A stretch of DNA of 34,927 nt. Source: an uncultured Prevotella sp. (lineage in GTDB: Bacteria > Bacteroidota > Bacteroidia > Bacteroidales > Bacteroidaceae). The position numbers and the translations under genes are program-made. The notes beneath the pieces were generated by a model, which did not search any database, was not told where the DNA came from, and was given only the letters and a program-made list of their open reading frames with translations. Of this stretch, positions 26,802 to 34,541 are shown in pieces (the first letter of the stretch is position 1; each line of letters begins with the position of its first letter). Where the stretch lies: the NCBI GenBank assembly GCA_902497035.1, contig CABVDL010000021.1, positions 1 to 34,927 on the forward strand, read 5' to 3'.

Positions 26802-27059
26802 GTGAATAAAAAAGAAATAGAACAGCAAGTAACCGAGTTCTTCCATGACTTTGCCATGAGACAGCTCGAGACAGCACACGCTGACCCCAACGACGCCAGT
26901 GCCGTTAAGCAGATGATGCTCAATCACTGTGAGATGATATATCCCGCATTCTCATTGACCGCCGTCTTCCGGGAAAACAACGGGAAGGACCATCACGAAG
27001 ATATGGTTGAGGCCTACCGGCTATGCTACACGATGCTCCTGCAAGGCAGGCTGCCATAG
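26802..27059 (+). CDS. Small hypothetical protein, 85 aa
   Basis: Unrecognised protein, acidic and helical, with no membrane segment or signal peptide. The GTG at 26802 gives a natural-looking start (MNKKEIEQQVTEFF). An ATG at 26856 would give a 67-residue product and fits the position of the upstream -7 box better. The frame is followed after 62 bases by the sugar permease gene, with no promoter seen between, so the two may share a transcript. The coding call rests on sensible composition, position and an upstream promoter box; a homology search would decide it. Confidence 0.6.
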   Translation: MNKKEIEQQVTEFFHDFAMRQLETAHADPNDASAVKQMMLNHCEMIYPAFSLTAVFRENNGKDHHEDMVEAYRLCYTMLLQGRLP

Positions 27060-27121
27060 CAAGGCACCACCAACAACGAACCTTGAACACTACAAAACAA
27101 CATATAAAATTAAAAACAAAT

Positions 27122-28459
27122 ATGGCAAAACAAAATCAGAATGGTCGCATCATTGCGATTGTGGCATGTATCTTCCTCTTCGGAATGATATCCTTTGTCA
27201 CCAACCTCGCCGCTCCTATCGGCGTCATTTGGAAAAACTACCCTGAGTTCAACGGCAGCAACACGCTTGGCATGATGGGTAACATGATGAACTTTCTGGC
27301 CTACCTGTTCATGGGAATCCCCGCCGGACTTATGCTGACGAAGATTGGCTACAAGAAGACAGCCCTCATCGCCATAGCCCTCGGCTTCTTAGGCGTGTTC
27401 ACCCAGTTCCTCTCTGGTCAGGTGCTCACTGGTACCAGCATCTTCGGCCTGCCCGGCAACTTCTATGTCTATCTGCTTGGCGCTTTCATCAGCGGCTTCT
27501 CCGTCTGCATGCTCAACACCGTAGTCAACCCGATGCTCAACCAGCTTGGCGGCGGCGGCAACCGCGGTAACCAGCTCAACCTCATCGGCGGCTCGTTCAA
27601 CTCATTGATGGGCACCATCACGCCTATGCTCGTTGGCGCGCTCATCGGTACCGTCACCAAGAACACGGCCATCACCGATGTCAACGTTGTACTTTATCTG
27701 GCCATGGCCATCTTTGCCGCCACGTTCTTCATCCTGCTCTTCGTTCCGATTGACAACCCGAAACAAATGGACAGCAACACTGTCTATGAGCATTCGCCCT
27801 TCGCTTTCCGTCACTTCACCTTCGGTGTCATCGCCATCTTCGTCTATGTGGGTGTAGAGGTCGGTCTTCCCGGCACCATCAACTTCTATCTCTCCGAGCC
27901 CGGCGCCAATGGCGCAGGCCTTGCCACGCTCGACCCAGGCCTCGAGGCAGCCACCATCGCAGGCTTCGCTGCCGGTACCTATTGGTTCCTGATGCTCATC
28001 GGCCGCTTCCTCTCAAGTCTGATTGCCGCCAAGGTGTCCAGCCGTACCATGATGATTGTTGTCAACGGTGTCGCCATGCTGCTCATCATTGTGGCCATCC
28101 TCATGCCGAAGACCGTCACCGGCAGCATGCCCGTGTTCACCGGATCAAGCTTTGCCGTGGTGAAGCTGCCGCTGAGCGCCATCCTCATCGTGCTTTGCGG
28201 TCTCTGCACCTCTGTGATGTGGAGCTGCACCTTCAACCTCGCCACTGAGGGACTTGGCAAATACACCGAGAAAGCCAGCGGCATCTTCATGATGATGGTG
28301 GTAGGCGGCGGCATCGTGCCTCTTATCCAGAACGGCGTGGTCGATCTGACGAGCAACTACATGCTCTCCTACATCGTGCCGCTCATCGCCGTGGTGTATA
28401 TGTTCGTCTACGCCGCTTTCCTCTCGAAGAACGTCAACAAGGACATCAAGGTAGACTAA
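27122..28459 (+). CDS. Sugar MFS transporter, FHS (FucP/GluP) family
   Basis: A 445-residue permease with about 12 transmembrane helices, similar to the fucose/galactose/glucose:H+ symporters common in Bacteroidota. The N-terminal helix, the MGIPAGLMLTKIGYKKTALI segment between helices 2 and 3, and the NPMLNQLGGGGNRGNQLNLI region are typical of this family. The substrate is probably a hexose or fucose but cannot be told. ATG at 27122 is chosen because the first helix starts soon after; the frame is open 33 codons upstream, overlapping the small gene before it. A strong palindromic terminator follows. Confidence 0.9.
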   Translation: MAKQNQNGRIIAIVACIFLFGMISFVTNLAAPIGVIWKNYPEFNGSNTLGMMGNMMNFLAYLFMGIPAGLMLTKIGYKKTALIAIALGFLGVFTQFLSGQVLTGTSIFGLPGNFYVYLLGAFISGFSVCMLNTVVNPMLNQLGGGGNRGNQLNLIGGSFNSLMGTITPMLVGALIGTVTKNTAITDVNVVLYLAMAIFAATFFILLFVPIDNPKQMDSNTVYEHSPFAFRHFTFGVIAIFVYVGVEVGLPGTINFYLSEPGANGAGLATLDPGLEAATIAGFAAGTYWFLMLIGRFLSSLIAAKVSSRTMMIVVNGVAMLLIIVAILMPKTVTGSMPVFTGSSFAVVKLPLSAILIVLCGLCTSVMWSCTFNLATEGLGKYTEKASGIFMMMVVGGGIVPLIQNGVVDLTSNYMLSYIVPLIAVVYMFVYAAFLSKNVNKDIKVD

Positions 28460-28479
28460 GCGTCATTTCTCTTTGCCAT

Positions 28480-28508
28480 AAGGGCAGGGCTGCAGCCCTG
28501 CCCTTTTC
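28480..28508 (+). terminator. Perfect 26-bp palindrome followed by T-run; terminator of the sugar permease gene
   Basis: 28480-28505 is a perfect inverted repeat with 13-bp arms (AAGGGCAGGGCTG and its complement) and no spacer, followed by TT. It lies 21 bases after the permease stop. Because it is symmetric with A and T runs at both ends it could act on both strands. Confidence 0.75.
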
Positions 28509-28579
28509 ATATACGTTCTCCCCATCAACCCCCACAACCCCCATTTACCCATCCACCCCATAAAACTCCCATCCCCACT

Positions 28580-28945
28580 ATGACCATTCAGTTGAAACGT
28601 GTCTATGAGCCCGCCGCTGAAAGCGACGGCTGCCGCATTCTTGTTGATAAGCTGTGGCCGCGCGGCATCAGAAAAAGCGACCTGAAATATGACATCTGGG
28701 CCAAGGACGTGACACCATCGCCCGAGCTGCGCCGCTTCTTCCATGCCGACCCCGAGGCCAACTGGGAGACCTTTGCCCAACGCTACCACGACGAGCTGCT
28801 CCATAACGAGGCCCTCGACAAACTTGCGGCGCAACTAAAAGAAAACAACACTCCCGTAGTAACGCTGCTCTATGGTTTCCGCAATCCGCTGAGAAACCAC
28901 GCAGTGATACTACGGGAGGCACTTATGGAAAAGCTGAATCTGTAG
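28580..28945 (+). CDS. DUF488 family protein (YeaO-like)
   Basis: A 121-residue cytoplasmic protein of the DUF488 family, whose biochemical role is unknown. Family segments are LVDKLWPRGIRK near residues 21-32, the WAKDVTPSPELRRFF stretch, and the C-terminal LLYGFRNPLRNHAVIL. The length is typical. It follows the permease terminator by about 70 bases and is convergent with glmM, with 26 bases between stop codons. No clear promoter box is visible, and the start has no Shine-Dalgarno sequence. Confidence 0.88.
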   Translation: MTIQLKRVYEPAAESDGCRILVDKLWPRGIRKSDLKYDIWAKDVTPSPELRRFFHADPEANWETFAQRYHDELLHNEALDKLAAQLKENNTPVVTLLYGFRNPLRNHAVILREALMEKLNL

Positions 28946-28971
28946 GCCTTTCCCTACCCAAAAGCCGGGCC

Positions 28972-30363
28972 TTACACGAGCCTGGCAATCTCGTCCATCA
29001 TCTGCTTGCCCAGTGCATCGGCCTCTGCCATGGTTGAGGCCTCGCTGTAGACACGGATGATGGGCTCCGTATTTGATTTGCGCATGTGTACCCACTTCGT
29101 CGGGAAGTCGAGCTTCACGCCGTCGATGTCGGTCACCTGCACGTCATCGGCTCCGCTGTATTTTTCTTTCATCTTGGCGAGAATGGCGTCAACGTCGGTT
29201 GTCGGCTGCAGGTCGATACGGTTCTTCGCAATGAAATAATTGGGGAACGACGCACGCAGCTCACTGGCCTTGCAGCCCTTTTGTGCCAGACTGCTGAGGA
29301 ACAGGGCGATGCCCACCAGCGCGTCGCGGCCGTAATGGCTCTCGGGATAGATGACGCCGCCATTGCCCTCGCCGCCAATCACGGCGCCTACTTCCTTCAT
29401 CTTGGTCGTTACATTGACCTCGCCCACGGCCGAGGCGTAATACTTGCAGCCGTGCTTCTCGGTCACGTCGCGCAGGGCGCGGGTTGAGCTCAGATTGCTC
29501 ACCGTGGGGCCTTTCACGTGGTCCAGCACATAGTCGGCCACCGTGACGAGCGTATATTCCTCGCCATACATCTTTCCGTTCTCCTGAATGAAGGCCAGCC
29601 TGTCAACGTCAGGGTCAACGACAATGCCCAAGTCGTATTTGCCGTTTTTCACCTCTTCCATGATTCCGCCGAGGTTTTTCTCCAACGGCTCCGGGTTGTG
29701 GGCAAAGTCACCGGTGCATTCCCCGTTGAGGAAGGTGTAGCTGACGCCGAGCTTGTCGAGCAGATGGGGCAGGATAATGCCGCCGACCGAGTTGATGCTG
29801 TCGACGCAGACTCTGAAGCGGGCCTTGCGTATAGCCTCACAGTCAACGAGCCTCAAGTCCAGCACCGAGTCGATATGCCGCTGGTCGAACGAGTTATCTA
29901 CGGTATATTTTCCGAGGTTGTCCACCTCAGCATAGTCGAAATCCTCGGCCTCAGCAATGCGCAACACCTCGTTGCCGTCGTCCTTGGTCAGAAACTCACC
30001 CTCATTGTTGAGCAGCTTCAGCGCGTTCCACTGCCGTGGGTTGTGGCTGGCAGTGATGATGATGCCGCCTGCCGAATGGCTCATGCGCACGGCCAGCTCC
30101 GTGGTGGGGGTGGTGGCAAAGCCGATGTTGATTACATCGTAGCCCATGCCCATCAGGGTGCCGCAGACCACGTTCTTCACCATCGGGCCGGAGATGCGGC
30201 CGTCGCGTCCCACGATTATCGTATTGCTCTTGGACTTGCCGCTTCGGCGTATGAAAGTGGCATAGGCCGAAGTAAACTTCACAATGTCAAGCGGATTTAG
30301 GGTGTCACCCGGCTTGCCGCCGATAGTGCCGCGGATGCCGGAAATAGATTTAATCAGGGTCAT
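28972..30363 (-). CDS. glmM: Phosphoglucosamine mutase (alpha-D-phosphohexomutase family)
   Basis: Interconverts glucosamine 6-phosphate and glucosamine 1-phosphate on the way to UDP-GlcNAc, needed for peptidoglycan and LPS. The 463 residues have all four phosphohexomutase domains: the phosphoserine loop TASHNP with Ser106, the metal loop DPDVDR (Asp250, Asp252, Asp254), the sugar-binding loop GGEGNGG near 330-336, and the C-terminal phosphate loop RKSNTEPIIR. The sugar loop resembles archaeal-type GlmM and phosphomannomutases, so phosphomannomutase activity is an alternative. It is the third gene after nrnA and the DUF4827 lipoprotein gene, 33 bases downstream of the latter. Confidence 0.9.
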   Translation of the reverse strand: MTLIKSISGIRGTIGGKPGDTLNPLDIVKFTSAYATFIRRSGKSKSNTIIVGRDGRISGPMVKNVVCGTLMGMGYDVINIGFATTPTTELAVRMSHSAGGIIITASHNPRQWNALKLLNNEGEFLTKDDGNEVLRIAEAEDFDYAEVDNLGKYTVDNSFDQRHIDSVLDLRLVDCEAIRKARFRVCVDSINSVGGIILPHLLDKLGVSYTFLNGECTGDFAHNPEPLEKNLGGIMEEVKNGKYDLGIVVDPDVDRLAFIQENGKMYGEEYTLVTVADYVLDHVKGPTVSNLSSTRALRDVTEKHGCKYYASAVGEVNVTTKMKEVGAVIGGEGNGGVIYPESHYGRDALVGIALFLSSLAQKGCKASELRASFPNYFIAKNRIDLQPTTDVDAILAKMKEKYSGADDVQVTDIDGVKLDFPTKWVHMRKSNTEPIIRVYSEASTMAEADALGKQMMDEIARLV

Positions 30364-30396
30364 AATGGTTTTATTAAGAAAAGTGTTAGAGTCTGA

Positions 30397-31041
30397 TTAC
30401 TGGAGACCTCTTTGGAAAGTGATGTCGTACAGGCATGGATAGACGCTCTGTATGGCATTGGTCTGTCCGAGGTCGTGCGGAACTATGAGTCTCACTTTCG
30501 CAATCTCGCTGCTGGCAGTCCTGTAGCGGTCGAAGTTGAGATAGGGCAAGACGGAAAGCCAGCCGCTCGGAATGGTCGTAGAGGAATAGAACGCGTACAT
30601 CAGGCTACTGCTGCTGTCGAAGCTGCCCGAGAACGTGCCTGAGTTGTTGGTCACCGTCATGGCCTCGTCCCAACGGTAGTAATAGGGCGGGATGGTGTTG
30701 GACACCTGTATGGAGTCGGTGAGCAGGTTGCGCTCGGTATAGCGGCACACCAAGCGTGCCGTCTCACCGTTGGCGATGGGCTTGCCCGTGCCCTTGCGTA
30801 CAATCTGCATGTAGAGTCCGCTCGACTCAAACAGCACGAACTCGTTTTTCGACACGTCGGTCGTATAGTTGTTGCTGCGGAACTCATCCTCGCTGATGAC
30901 GTTCACGCCTGAGTCGGCAATGTAGGCGCTGATGGCGGAGCGCTCGCGGTTGACCTGGTCAGCGTATGTCTCGCTGTCATTGCATGCGGCAAAAACACCG
31001 AGGCCGGCTATGAATAGCAGCAAATATGCAAGTTTCTTCAT
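30397..31041 (-). CDS. DUF4827 lipoprotein
   Basis: A 214-residue lipoprotein. The signal peptide MKKLAYLLLFIAGLGVFAAC ends in a clear lipobox with Cys20 as the lipidated residue, followed by an acidic stretch (NDSETYAD) of the kind that marks surface export of some Bacteroidota lipoproteins. The mature part resembles DUF4827, an FKBP-like fold predicted for a periplasmic or surface chaperone. Active-site residues for isomerase activity cannot be judged by eye. It lies between nrnA and glmM and may also have its own promoter. Confidence 0.85.
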   Translation of the reverse strand: MKKLAYLLLFIAGLGVFAACNDSETYADQVNRERSAISAYIADSGVNVISEDEFRSNNYTTDVSKNEFVLFESSGLYMQIVRKGTGKPIANGETARLVCRYTERNLLTDSIQVSNTIPPYYYRWDEAMTVTNNSGTFSGSFDSSSSLMYAFYSSTTIPSGWLSVLPYLNFDRYRTASSEIAKVRLIVPHDLGQTNAIQSVYPCLYDITFQRGLQ

Positions 31042-31063
31042 AAGATAGTCCTGTTATACTATG

Positions 31064-31071
31064 CAAAGTTA
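31064..31071 (-). promoter_or_regulatory. -7 promoter box upstream of the DUF4827 gene
   Basis: TAACTTTG on the minus strand, 22 bases before the ATG at 31041 and after the nrnA stop. It suggests that the lipoprotein and glmM can be transcribed separately from nrnA. No good -33 element is seen. Confidence 0.5.
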
Positions 31072-31120
31072 GCAAAAAAGCCGTTATCGCCGCCTTTTCC
31101 CTTTGTTTTTTTAAGATAAT

Positions 31121-32164
31121 TCATACTTTGCGCAGCTGTTCCGCATAATAGTTAAATGCCTCGCGGGTGATGCGTACCGCGTCGTCGATGGTGCCGTTGA
31201 TGCGGCCGCCGCTGGCGTTGAGGTGGCCGCCGCCGTTGAAGAAACGGCGGGCCATGTCCTCGACGGAGAAGTCGTCCACCGACCTCAGGCTGACCCACAC
31301 GCGGTTGTCGATGCGGTCGTCCTCACGCAGCGAGATGGAGCATTTCATGCCCTTGATGCGCAGCGGCTCGTTGACCAGTCCCTCGGCGTCGCCGCGCACG
31401 AAGTGGTAGTCCTTCATGTCCTGCCGGGTGATGGTGTAGTAGCTCGCGTGCAGGTCGTCGAACACGTTGAGCTTTTGCGACATCAGATAGCCGCGAAGGC
31501 GTATGGCCCACGAGCTGTAGTTGTTGAACACGTTGCGGTATATCTTGTCCTTGTCAATGCCCTTGGTGAGCAGCTGGCAGATGATGAAGTACAGCTCCGG
31601 GCGCGACGAGTTGTAGGTGAAGCCGCCCGTGTCGGTCATCATGCCGCAGTAGGCAGGTACGGCGAATGCCTTGCCCAGCTCGTCAAAGCCGCCAAGTTGC
31701 CAAACGATGCGGAAGACTATCTCCGAGGTGGAGCTCAGCTCTGGGAATGAGGCGGTCAGCCTGGTATCGATGGTGGGATGAATATGGTGGTCGATGAGCA
31801 CTCGCCCTGCCTTGCAGCGTGTCAGGGCATCGGTCATGTCGAGCGTCCGCCCTAAGTCGTTGAAGTCGAGGCAGCACACGAGGTCGGCCTCATCGAGCCA
31901 GCCCTCCACCTGTTCGGGATGCTTGTCATATCTCACAATCTGCTCGATGCCCGGCATCCAGTGCAGGAAGTCGGGGAAGGCGTTGGGCACGACAATCCTC
32001 GGCTGCTTTCCATAGTGTACGGCCAGAAAATTGCCCCAGGCCAGGCTTGAGCCTATGGCATCGCCGTCTGGCTGTGAGTGGGCTACTATAATAATGTGTT
32101 GGGCGGCGCGCAAGCACTCGTCAAGTGTCCGCGCCTCGTCGGCTGATAAAAGGTTCAAATCCAT
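31121..32164 (-). CDS. nrnA: DHH/DHHA1 phosphoesterase: bifunctional oligoribonuclease/PAP phosphatase NrnA
   Basis: Degrades nano-RNA and removes the 3' phosphate from phosphoadenosine phosphate. The 347-residue protein has the N-terminal DHH domain, with AHSQPDGDAIGSSLA near 28-42, CLDFND, the Asp-His-His motif in DHHIHP and MMTDTGGF, and the C-terminal DHHA1 domain with FNGGGHLNASGG. The frame is open 70 codons further upstream, but the ATG at 32164 is chosen because the family begins there and a -7 box lies directly before it, inside that longer frame. It is the first gene of the nrnA-DUF4827-glmM group, and its mRNA is predicted to have almost no leader. Confidence 0.93.
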   Translation of the reverse strand: MDLNLLSADEARTLDECLRAAQHIIIVAHSQPDGDAIGSSLAWGNFLAVHYGKQPRIVVPNAFPDFLHWMPGIEQIVRYDKHPEQVEGWLDEADLVCCLDFNDLGRTLDMTDALTRCKAGRVLIDHHIHPTIDTRLTASFPELSSTSEIVFRIVWQLGGFDELGKAFAVPAYCGMMTDTGGFTYNSSRPELYFIICQLLTKGIDKDKIYRNVFNNYSSWAIRLRGYLMSQKLNVFDDLHASYYTITRQDMKDYHFVRGDAEGLVNEPLRIKGMKCSISLREDDRIDNRVWVSLRSVDDFSVEDMARRFFNGGGHLNASGGRINGTIDDAVRITREAFNYYAEQLRKV

Positions 32165-32172
32165 AATTGATG

Positions 32173-32204
32173 CAAAGGTAGCGTAAATCGCGCGAAGAAC
32201 AAAA
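32173..32204 (-). promoter_or_regulatory. Promoter of nrnA (TTTTG - 19 bases - TACCTTTG)
   Basis: Minus-strand TTTTG at 32204-32200 and TACCTTTG at 32180-32173 are separated by 19 bases, the best-formed Bacteroidota promoter in the window. Only 8 bases separate the -7 box from the nrnA ATG, so transcription should start within a few bases of the start codon. Confidence 0.75.
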
Positions 32205-32220
32205 CAAACGGGTTTGTTTT
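32201..32220. promoter_or_regulatory. Inverted repeat over the nrnA -33 element
   Basis: AAAACAAAC (32201-32209) and GTTTGTTTT (32212-32220) are perfect complements separated by two bases. The repeat covers the -33 element of the nrnA promoter, so it is a candidate repressor operator. The regulator is unknown. Confidence 0.45.
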
Positions 32221-32355
32221 TTTCTGTTACAACTTTCACAACGGCCGTGCCTGCCGTTATGCCGGTTGTCCAGTACCATGGAGGCGATGCCGTCAGGCGC
32301 GTCTCCCGATGCCATCTTGTCCAAACGTCATTGCGAAGTGGCTGTAGCGACGAGG

Positions 32356-32443
32356 TGTGGCGACCGCCGTGCACAACTGTGGCGACCGCCGCGCAAAGTT
32401 GCGGCGACCGCCATGCACGGCTGCGGCGACCGCCGCACTTTCC
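32356..32443. repeat. Four tandem copies of a 22-bp GC-rich repeat
   Basis: Copies at 32356-32377, 32378-32399, 32400-32421 and 32422-32443. Each begins TGYGGCGACCGCC, identical apart from the third base, followed by a more variable 9 bases. Within each unit GYGG pairs with CCGC around a CGA loop, so the array is a row of tiny hairpins. It is non-coding as far as I can see. Confidence 0.85.
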
Positions 32444-32521
32444 CGGTCAACTTATTAGAGGGTGTCAAATGGGTCATTCGGGAACGTCATCTCACTTAAG
32501 ACGATGTCAGCTGTCAGTCTG

Positions 32522-34291
32522 CTATTTGACGCTGTTGACGACCTGCATGATGTCGTCGGCAATCTGCCAGTCTTGCAGGTGGTTGTCTGTGAGCAGCTGG
32601 TTGACGTCGTAACGGTCGTAGAGCTGCTTTCGTACGCCGAAGTTGATCACGCGCACGGCCGACGGACCATAGAAGCGGGCCACGGTCTCACCATAGCCGC
32701 CGTCGATGCTGCCGTCCTCGATAGTTGCCACGACGGTGTGGTCGGTCTTCAGCTCGTCCAGGAGCTGCTCGTCGAGTCCGGAAAGGTAACGCGGATTGAT
32801 GAGGGTGGCGTTGATGCCCTTCTCAGCCAGCAGCTGTCTTACGGCCTCGCCTTTCTGGAAGAAGTCGCCCACGGCGATGATGGCCACATGGTCGCCACGG
32901 TGGGCCACCACTGCCTTGTTCAGGTCGCTGTAGTCGCTGTCAACGTCCTCTGTGGAATGAGCCACCCCAAAGGCGGGCACACGGATGGCCACCGCGTATT
33001 TGTCCTGCCGGATGGCCCAGCTCTCCATGGCGCGCAGCTCCTCCCACGTCGTGGGGGCGAGATAGACGAGGTTGGGGATATGGCTGAGCATGGGAATGTC
33101 GAAGAAGCAGATATGCGTGAAGTCGCTCATGCCATAGACGCTGGCGCCGATCACATTGATGACGGCGGCGTTGCCGTTGACGGCAAGGTCCTGTGCCAGC
33201 TGGTCATAGGTACGCTGCAGGAACGTGGCATAGGTGCTGAACACCGGGCGCGCGCCCCTCTTGGCCATTCCCGAGGCTATGGCGACGCCCTCTTCCTCGG
33301 CGATGCCCACATCGACGAACTGCTTCCCGAGGGCCTCGCGGCGCTCCTTGGTGAAGCCGAGGGCGGCAGGCACGGCGGCGGTGATGGCCACGAGCCTCTC
33401 GTCGCGTCTCATCTCCTCGAAGAGCCAGTCGCCGAGCAGCATGTCCATCGACTTGCCGCCATGCGACGGGTTGAGCGGGCTGCCGTCTTCGAGATGGAAG
33501 GGCATGCTCCAGTGCCACCGCTCTTTGTCGGCCACGGCGGGGGCGTAGCCATGGCCTTTCTCGGTGTGGATGTGCACCACCACGGGGTGGTCGGTGTCTT
33601 TGACCTTGCGGAAAGCCTCCACGAGACTGCCCACATCGTTGCCCTGCTCCACGTAGAGGTAGTCGAAGCCGAGGGCACGGAAGAAGTTGCACGCTGCCTG
33701 TCCTTTGCTCTCGCGCAGAAGCTTGAGGTTGCGGTACAGCCCGCCATGGTTCTCGGCGATGCTCATCTCGTTGTCGTTGACCACGACGATGATGTTGGTA
33801 CCCAGCTCGACGGCGGTGTCGAGTCCCTCAAAGGCCTCACCGCCCGAGAGCGAGCCGTCGCCGATGACGGCGATGACGTTCTCCTTGCCACCAAGGATGT
33901 CGCGGGCTTTCTGCAGGCCGGTGGCCAGGGCGACGGAGGTGGAGGTGTGGCCAATCTCGAAGTTGTCATACACCGGGTTCTCCAGCGGAGAGGAGTAACC
34001 CGATATGCCATCCATGCGGCTCACGTCGAGGAAACCGTCCTTGCGCCCGGTGAGCATCTTGTGAGGATAGCTCTGGTGCGAGACATCGAAGACTATCTTG
34101 TCCTCGGGAGCGTCGAAGACGTAGTGCAGGGCCACGGTGGCCTCGGTGAAGCCGAGGTTGGGTCCCACATGGCCTCCGTGATGGCTCACGCGGTTGAGCA
34201 CGCCTTGTCTCACTTCCCCGGCCACCACGCCGAGCTGTTCTATGGTCAGAGATTTCAAGTCCTTGGGACTGTTGATGTTTTCTATATACAT
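32522..34291 (-). CDS. 1-deoxy-D-xylulose-5-phosphate synthase-like thiamine-diphosphate enzyme (divergent)
   Basis: A 589-residue transketolase-fold protein most like DXS, which joins pyruvate and glyceraldehyde 3-phosphate. The cofactor half is intact: GGHVGPNLG with His41, GDGSLSGGEAFE (144-155), NDNEMSI, His260 and Glu332 matching catalytic Glu370 of E. coli DXS. The Y-A-T-F-L-Q-R stretch (Tyr354, Arg360) is also kept. Aligned by eye to E. coli, the residues that hold the acceptor phosphate are changed: Arg420 becomes Gly382, Asp427 becomes Ser389 and Arg478 becomes Ala440, and AEQHA reads AEEEG. At about 30 residues shorter than usual, it may be a paralogue with a different acceptor; automatic annotation will probably call it dxs. 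The start is ATG 34291, just after a -7 box; the frame extends 50 codons upstream. Confidence 0.85.
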   Translation of the reverse strand: MYIENINSPKDLKSLTIEQLGVVAGEVRQGVLNRVSHHGGHVGPNLGFTEATVALHYVFDAPEDKIVFDVSHQSYPHKMLTGRKDGFLDVSRMDGISGYSSPLENPVYDNFEIGHTSTSVALATGLQKARDILGGKENVIAVIGDGSLSGGEAFEGLDTAVELGTNIIVVVNDNEMSIAENHGGLYRNLKLLRESKGQAACNFFRALGFDYLYVEQGNDVGSLVEAFRKVKDTDHPVVVHIHTEKGHGYAPAVADKERWHWSMPFHLEDGSPLNPSHGGKSMDMLLGDWLFEEMRRDERLVAITAAVPAALGFTKERREALGKQFVDVGIAEEEGVAIASGMAKRGARPVFSTYATFLQRTYDQLAQDLAVNGNAAVINVIGASVYGMSDFTHICFFDIPMLSHIPNLVYLAPTTWEELRAMESWAIRQDKYAVAIRVPAFGVAHSTEDVDSDYSDLNKAVVAHRGDHVAIIAVGDFFQKGEAVRQLLAEKGINATLINPRYLSGLDEQLLDELKTDHTVVATIEDGSIDGGYGETVARFYGPSAVRVINFGVRKQLYDRYDVNQLLTDNHLQDWQIADDIMQVVNSVK

Positions 34292-34319
34292 AGTACCTGT
34301 TTGTTTTGTTTTCCGGGTG

Positions 34320-34327
34320 CAAAGGTA
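34320..34327 (-). promoter_or_regulatory. -7 promoter box for the DXS-like gene
   Basis: TACCTTTG on the minus strand matches TAnnTTTG, 28 bases before the ATG at 34291. It also argues against the longer upstream start, which would lie outside the transcript. Confidence 0.65.
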
Positions 34328-34495
34328 CAACATTCTTTTCACTCGCTGCTTATCCATATTGCGGAGCTGCCAACCCAAATTACGGAAACAGCCTTTTTCT
34401 TGTCCGCTCTGATGTCTTATTCTGCCTTCATGAGAAGTCATAGCGGATGGACGCGTCTTTTGGCAAAGTAAGGCGGTTATTTAGAAAAGATTTCC

Positions 34496-34503
34496 TATCT
34501 TTG
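34496..34503 (+). promoter_or_regulatory. -7 promoter box for the DUF2442 gene
   Basis: TATCTTTG matches TAnnTTTG, 38 bases before the ATG at 34542. Confidence 0.65.
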
Positions 34504-34541
34504 CACGGTAATAACCATTACCGAAGTGGGATAAAAGAATT

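Larger units (their letters stand above)
32165..32521. other. Intergenic region, 357 bases, with promoter, palindrome and tandem array
   Basis: Lies between the stop of the DXS-like gene and the start of nrnA, both on the minus strand. It holds the nrnA promoter, the palindrome at 32201-32220, a small hairpin (AACGGC 32240-32245 with GCCGTT 32253-32258) and the 22-bp tandem array at 32356-32443. Open frames crossing it have no protein-like features. Confidence 0.7.

Noticed and set aside
32356..32443. CRISPR array
   Set aside because: The unit is 22 bp with only about 9 variable bases, there are no cas genes, and the copies are directly adjacent.
32214..32612. Plus-strand open frames across the tandem array
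   Set aside because: Composition is dictated by the 22-bp repeat (Cys/Arg/Pro-rich), and there is no promoter box or family pattern.
32462..34471. 669-codon plus-strand open frame opposite the DXS-like gene
   Set aside because: Antisense shadow; the minus strand carries clear thiamine-diphosphate enzyme motifs.
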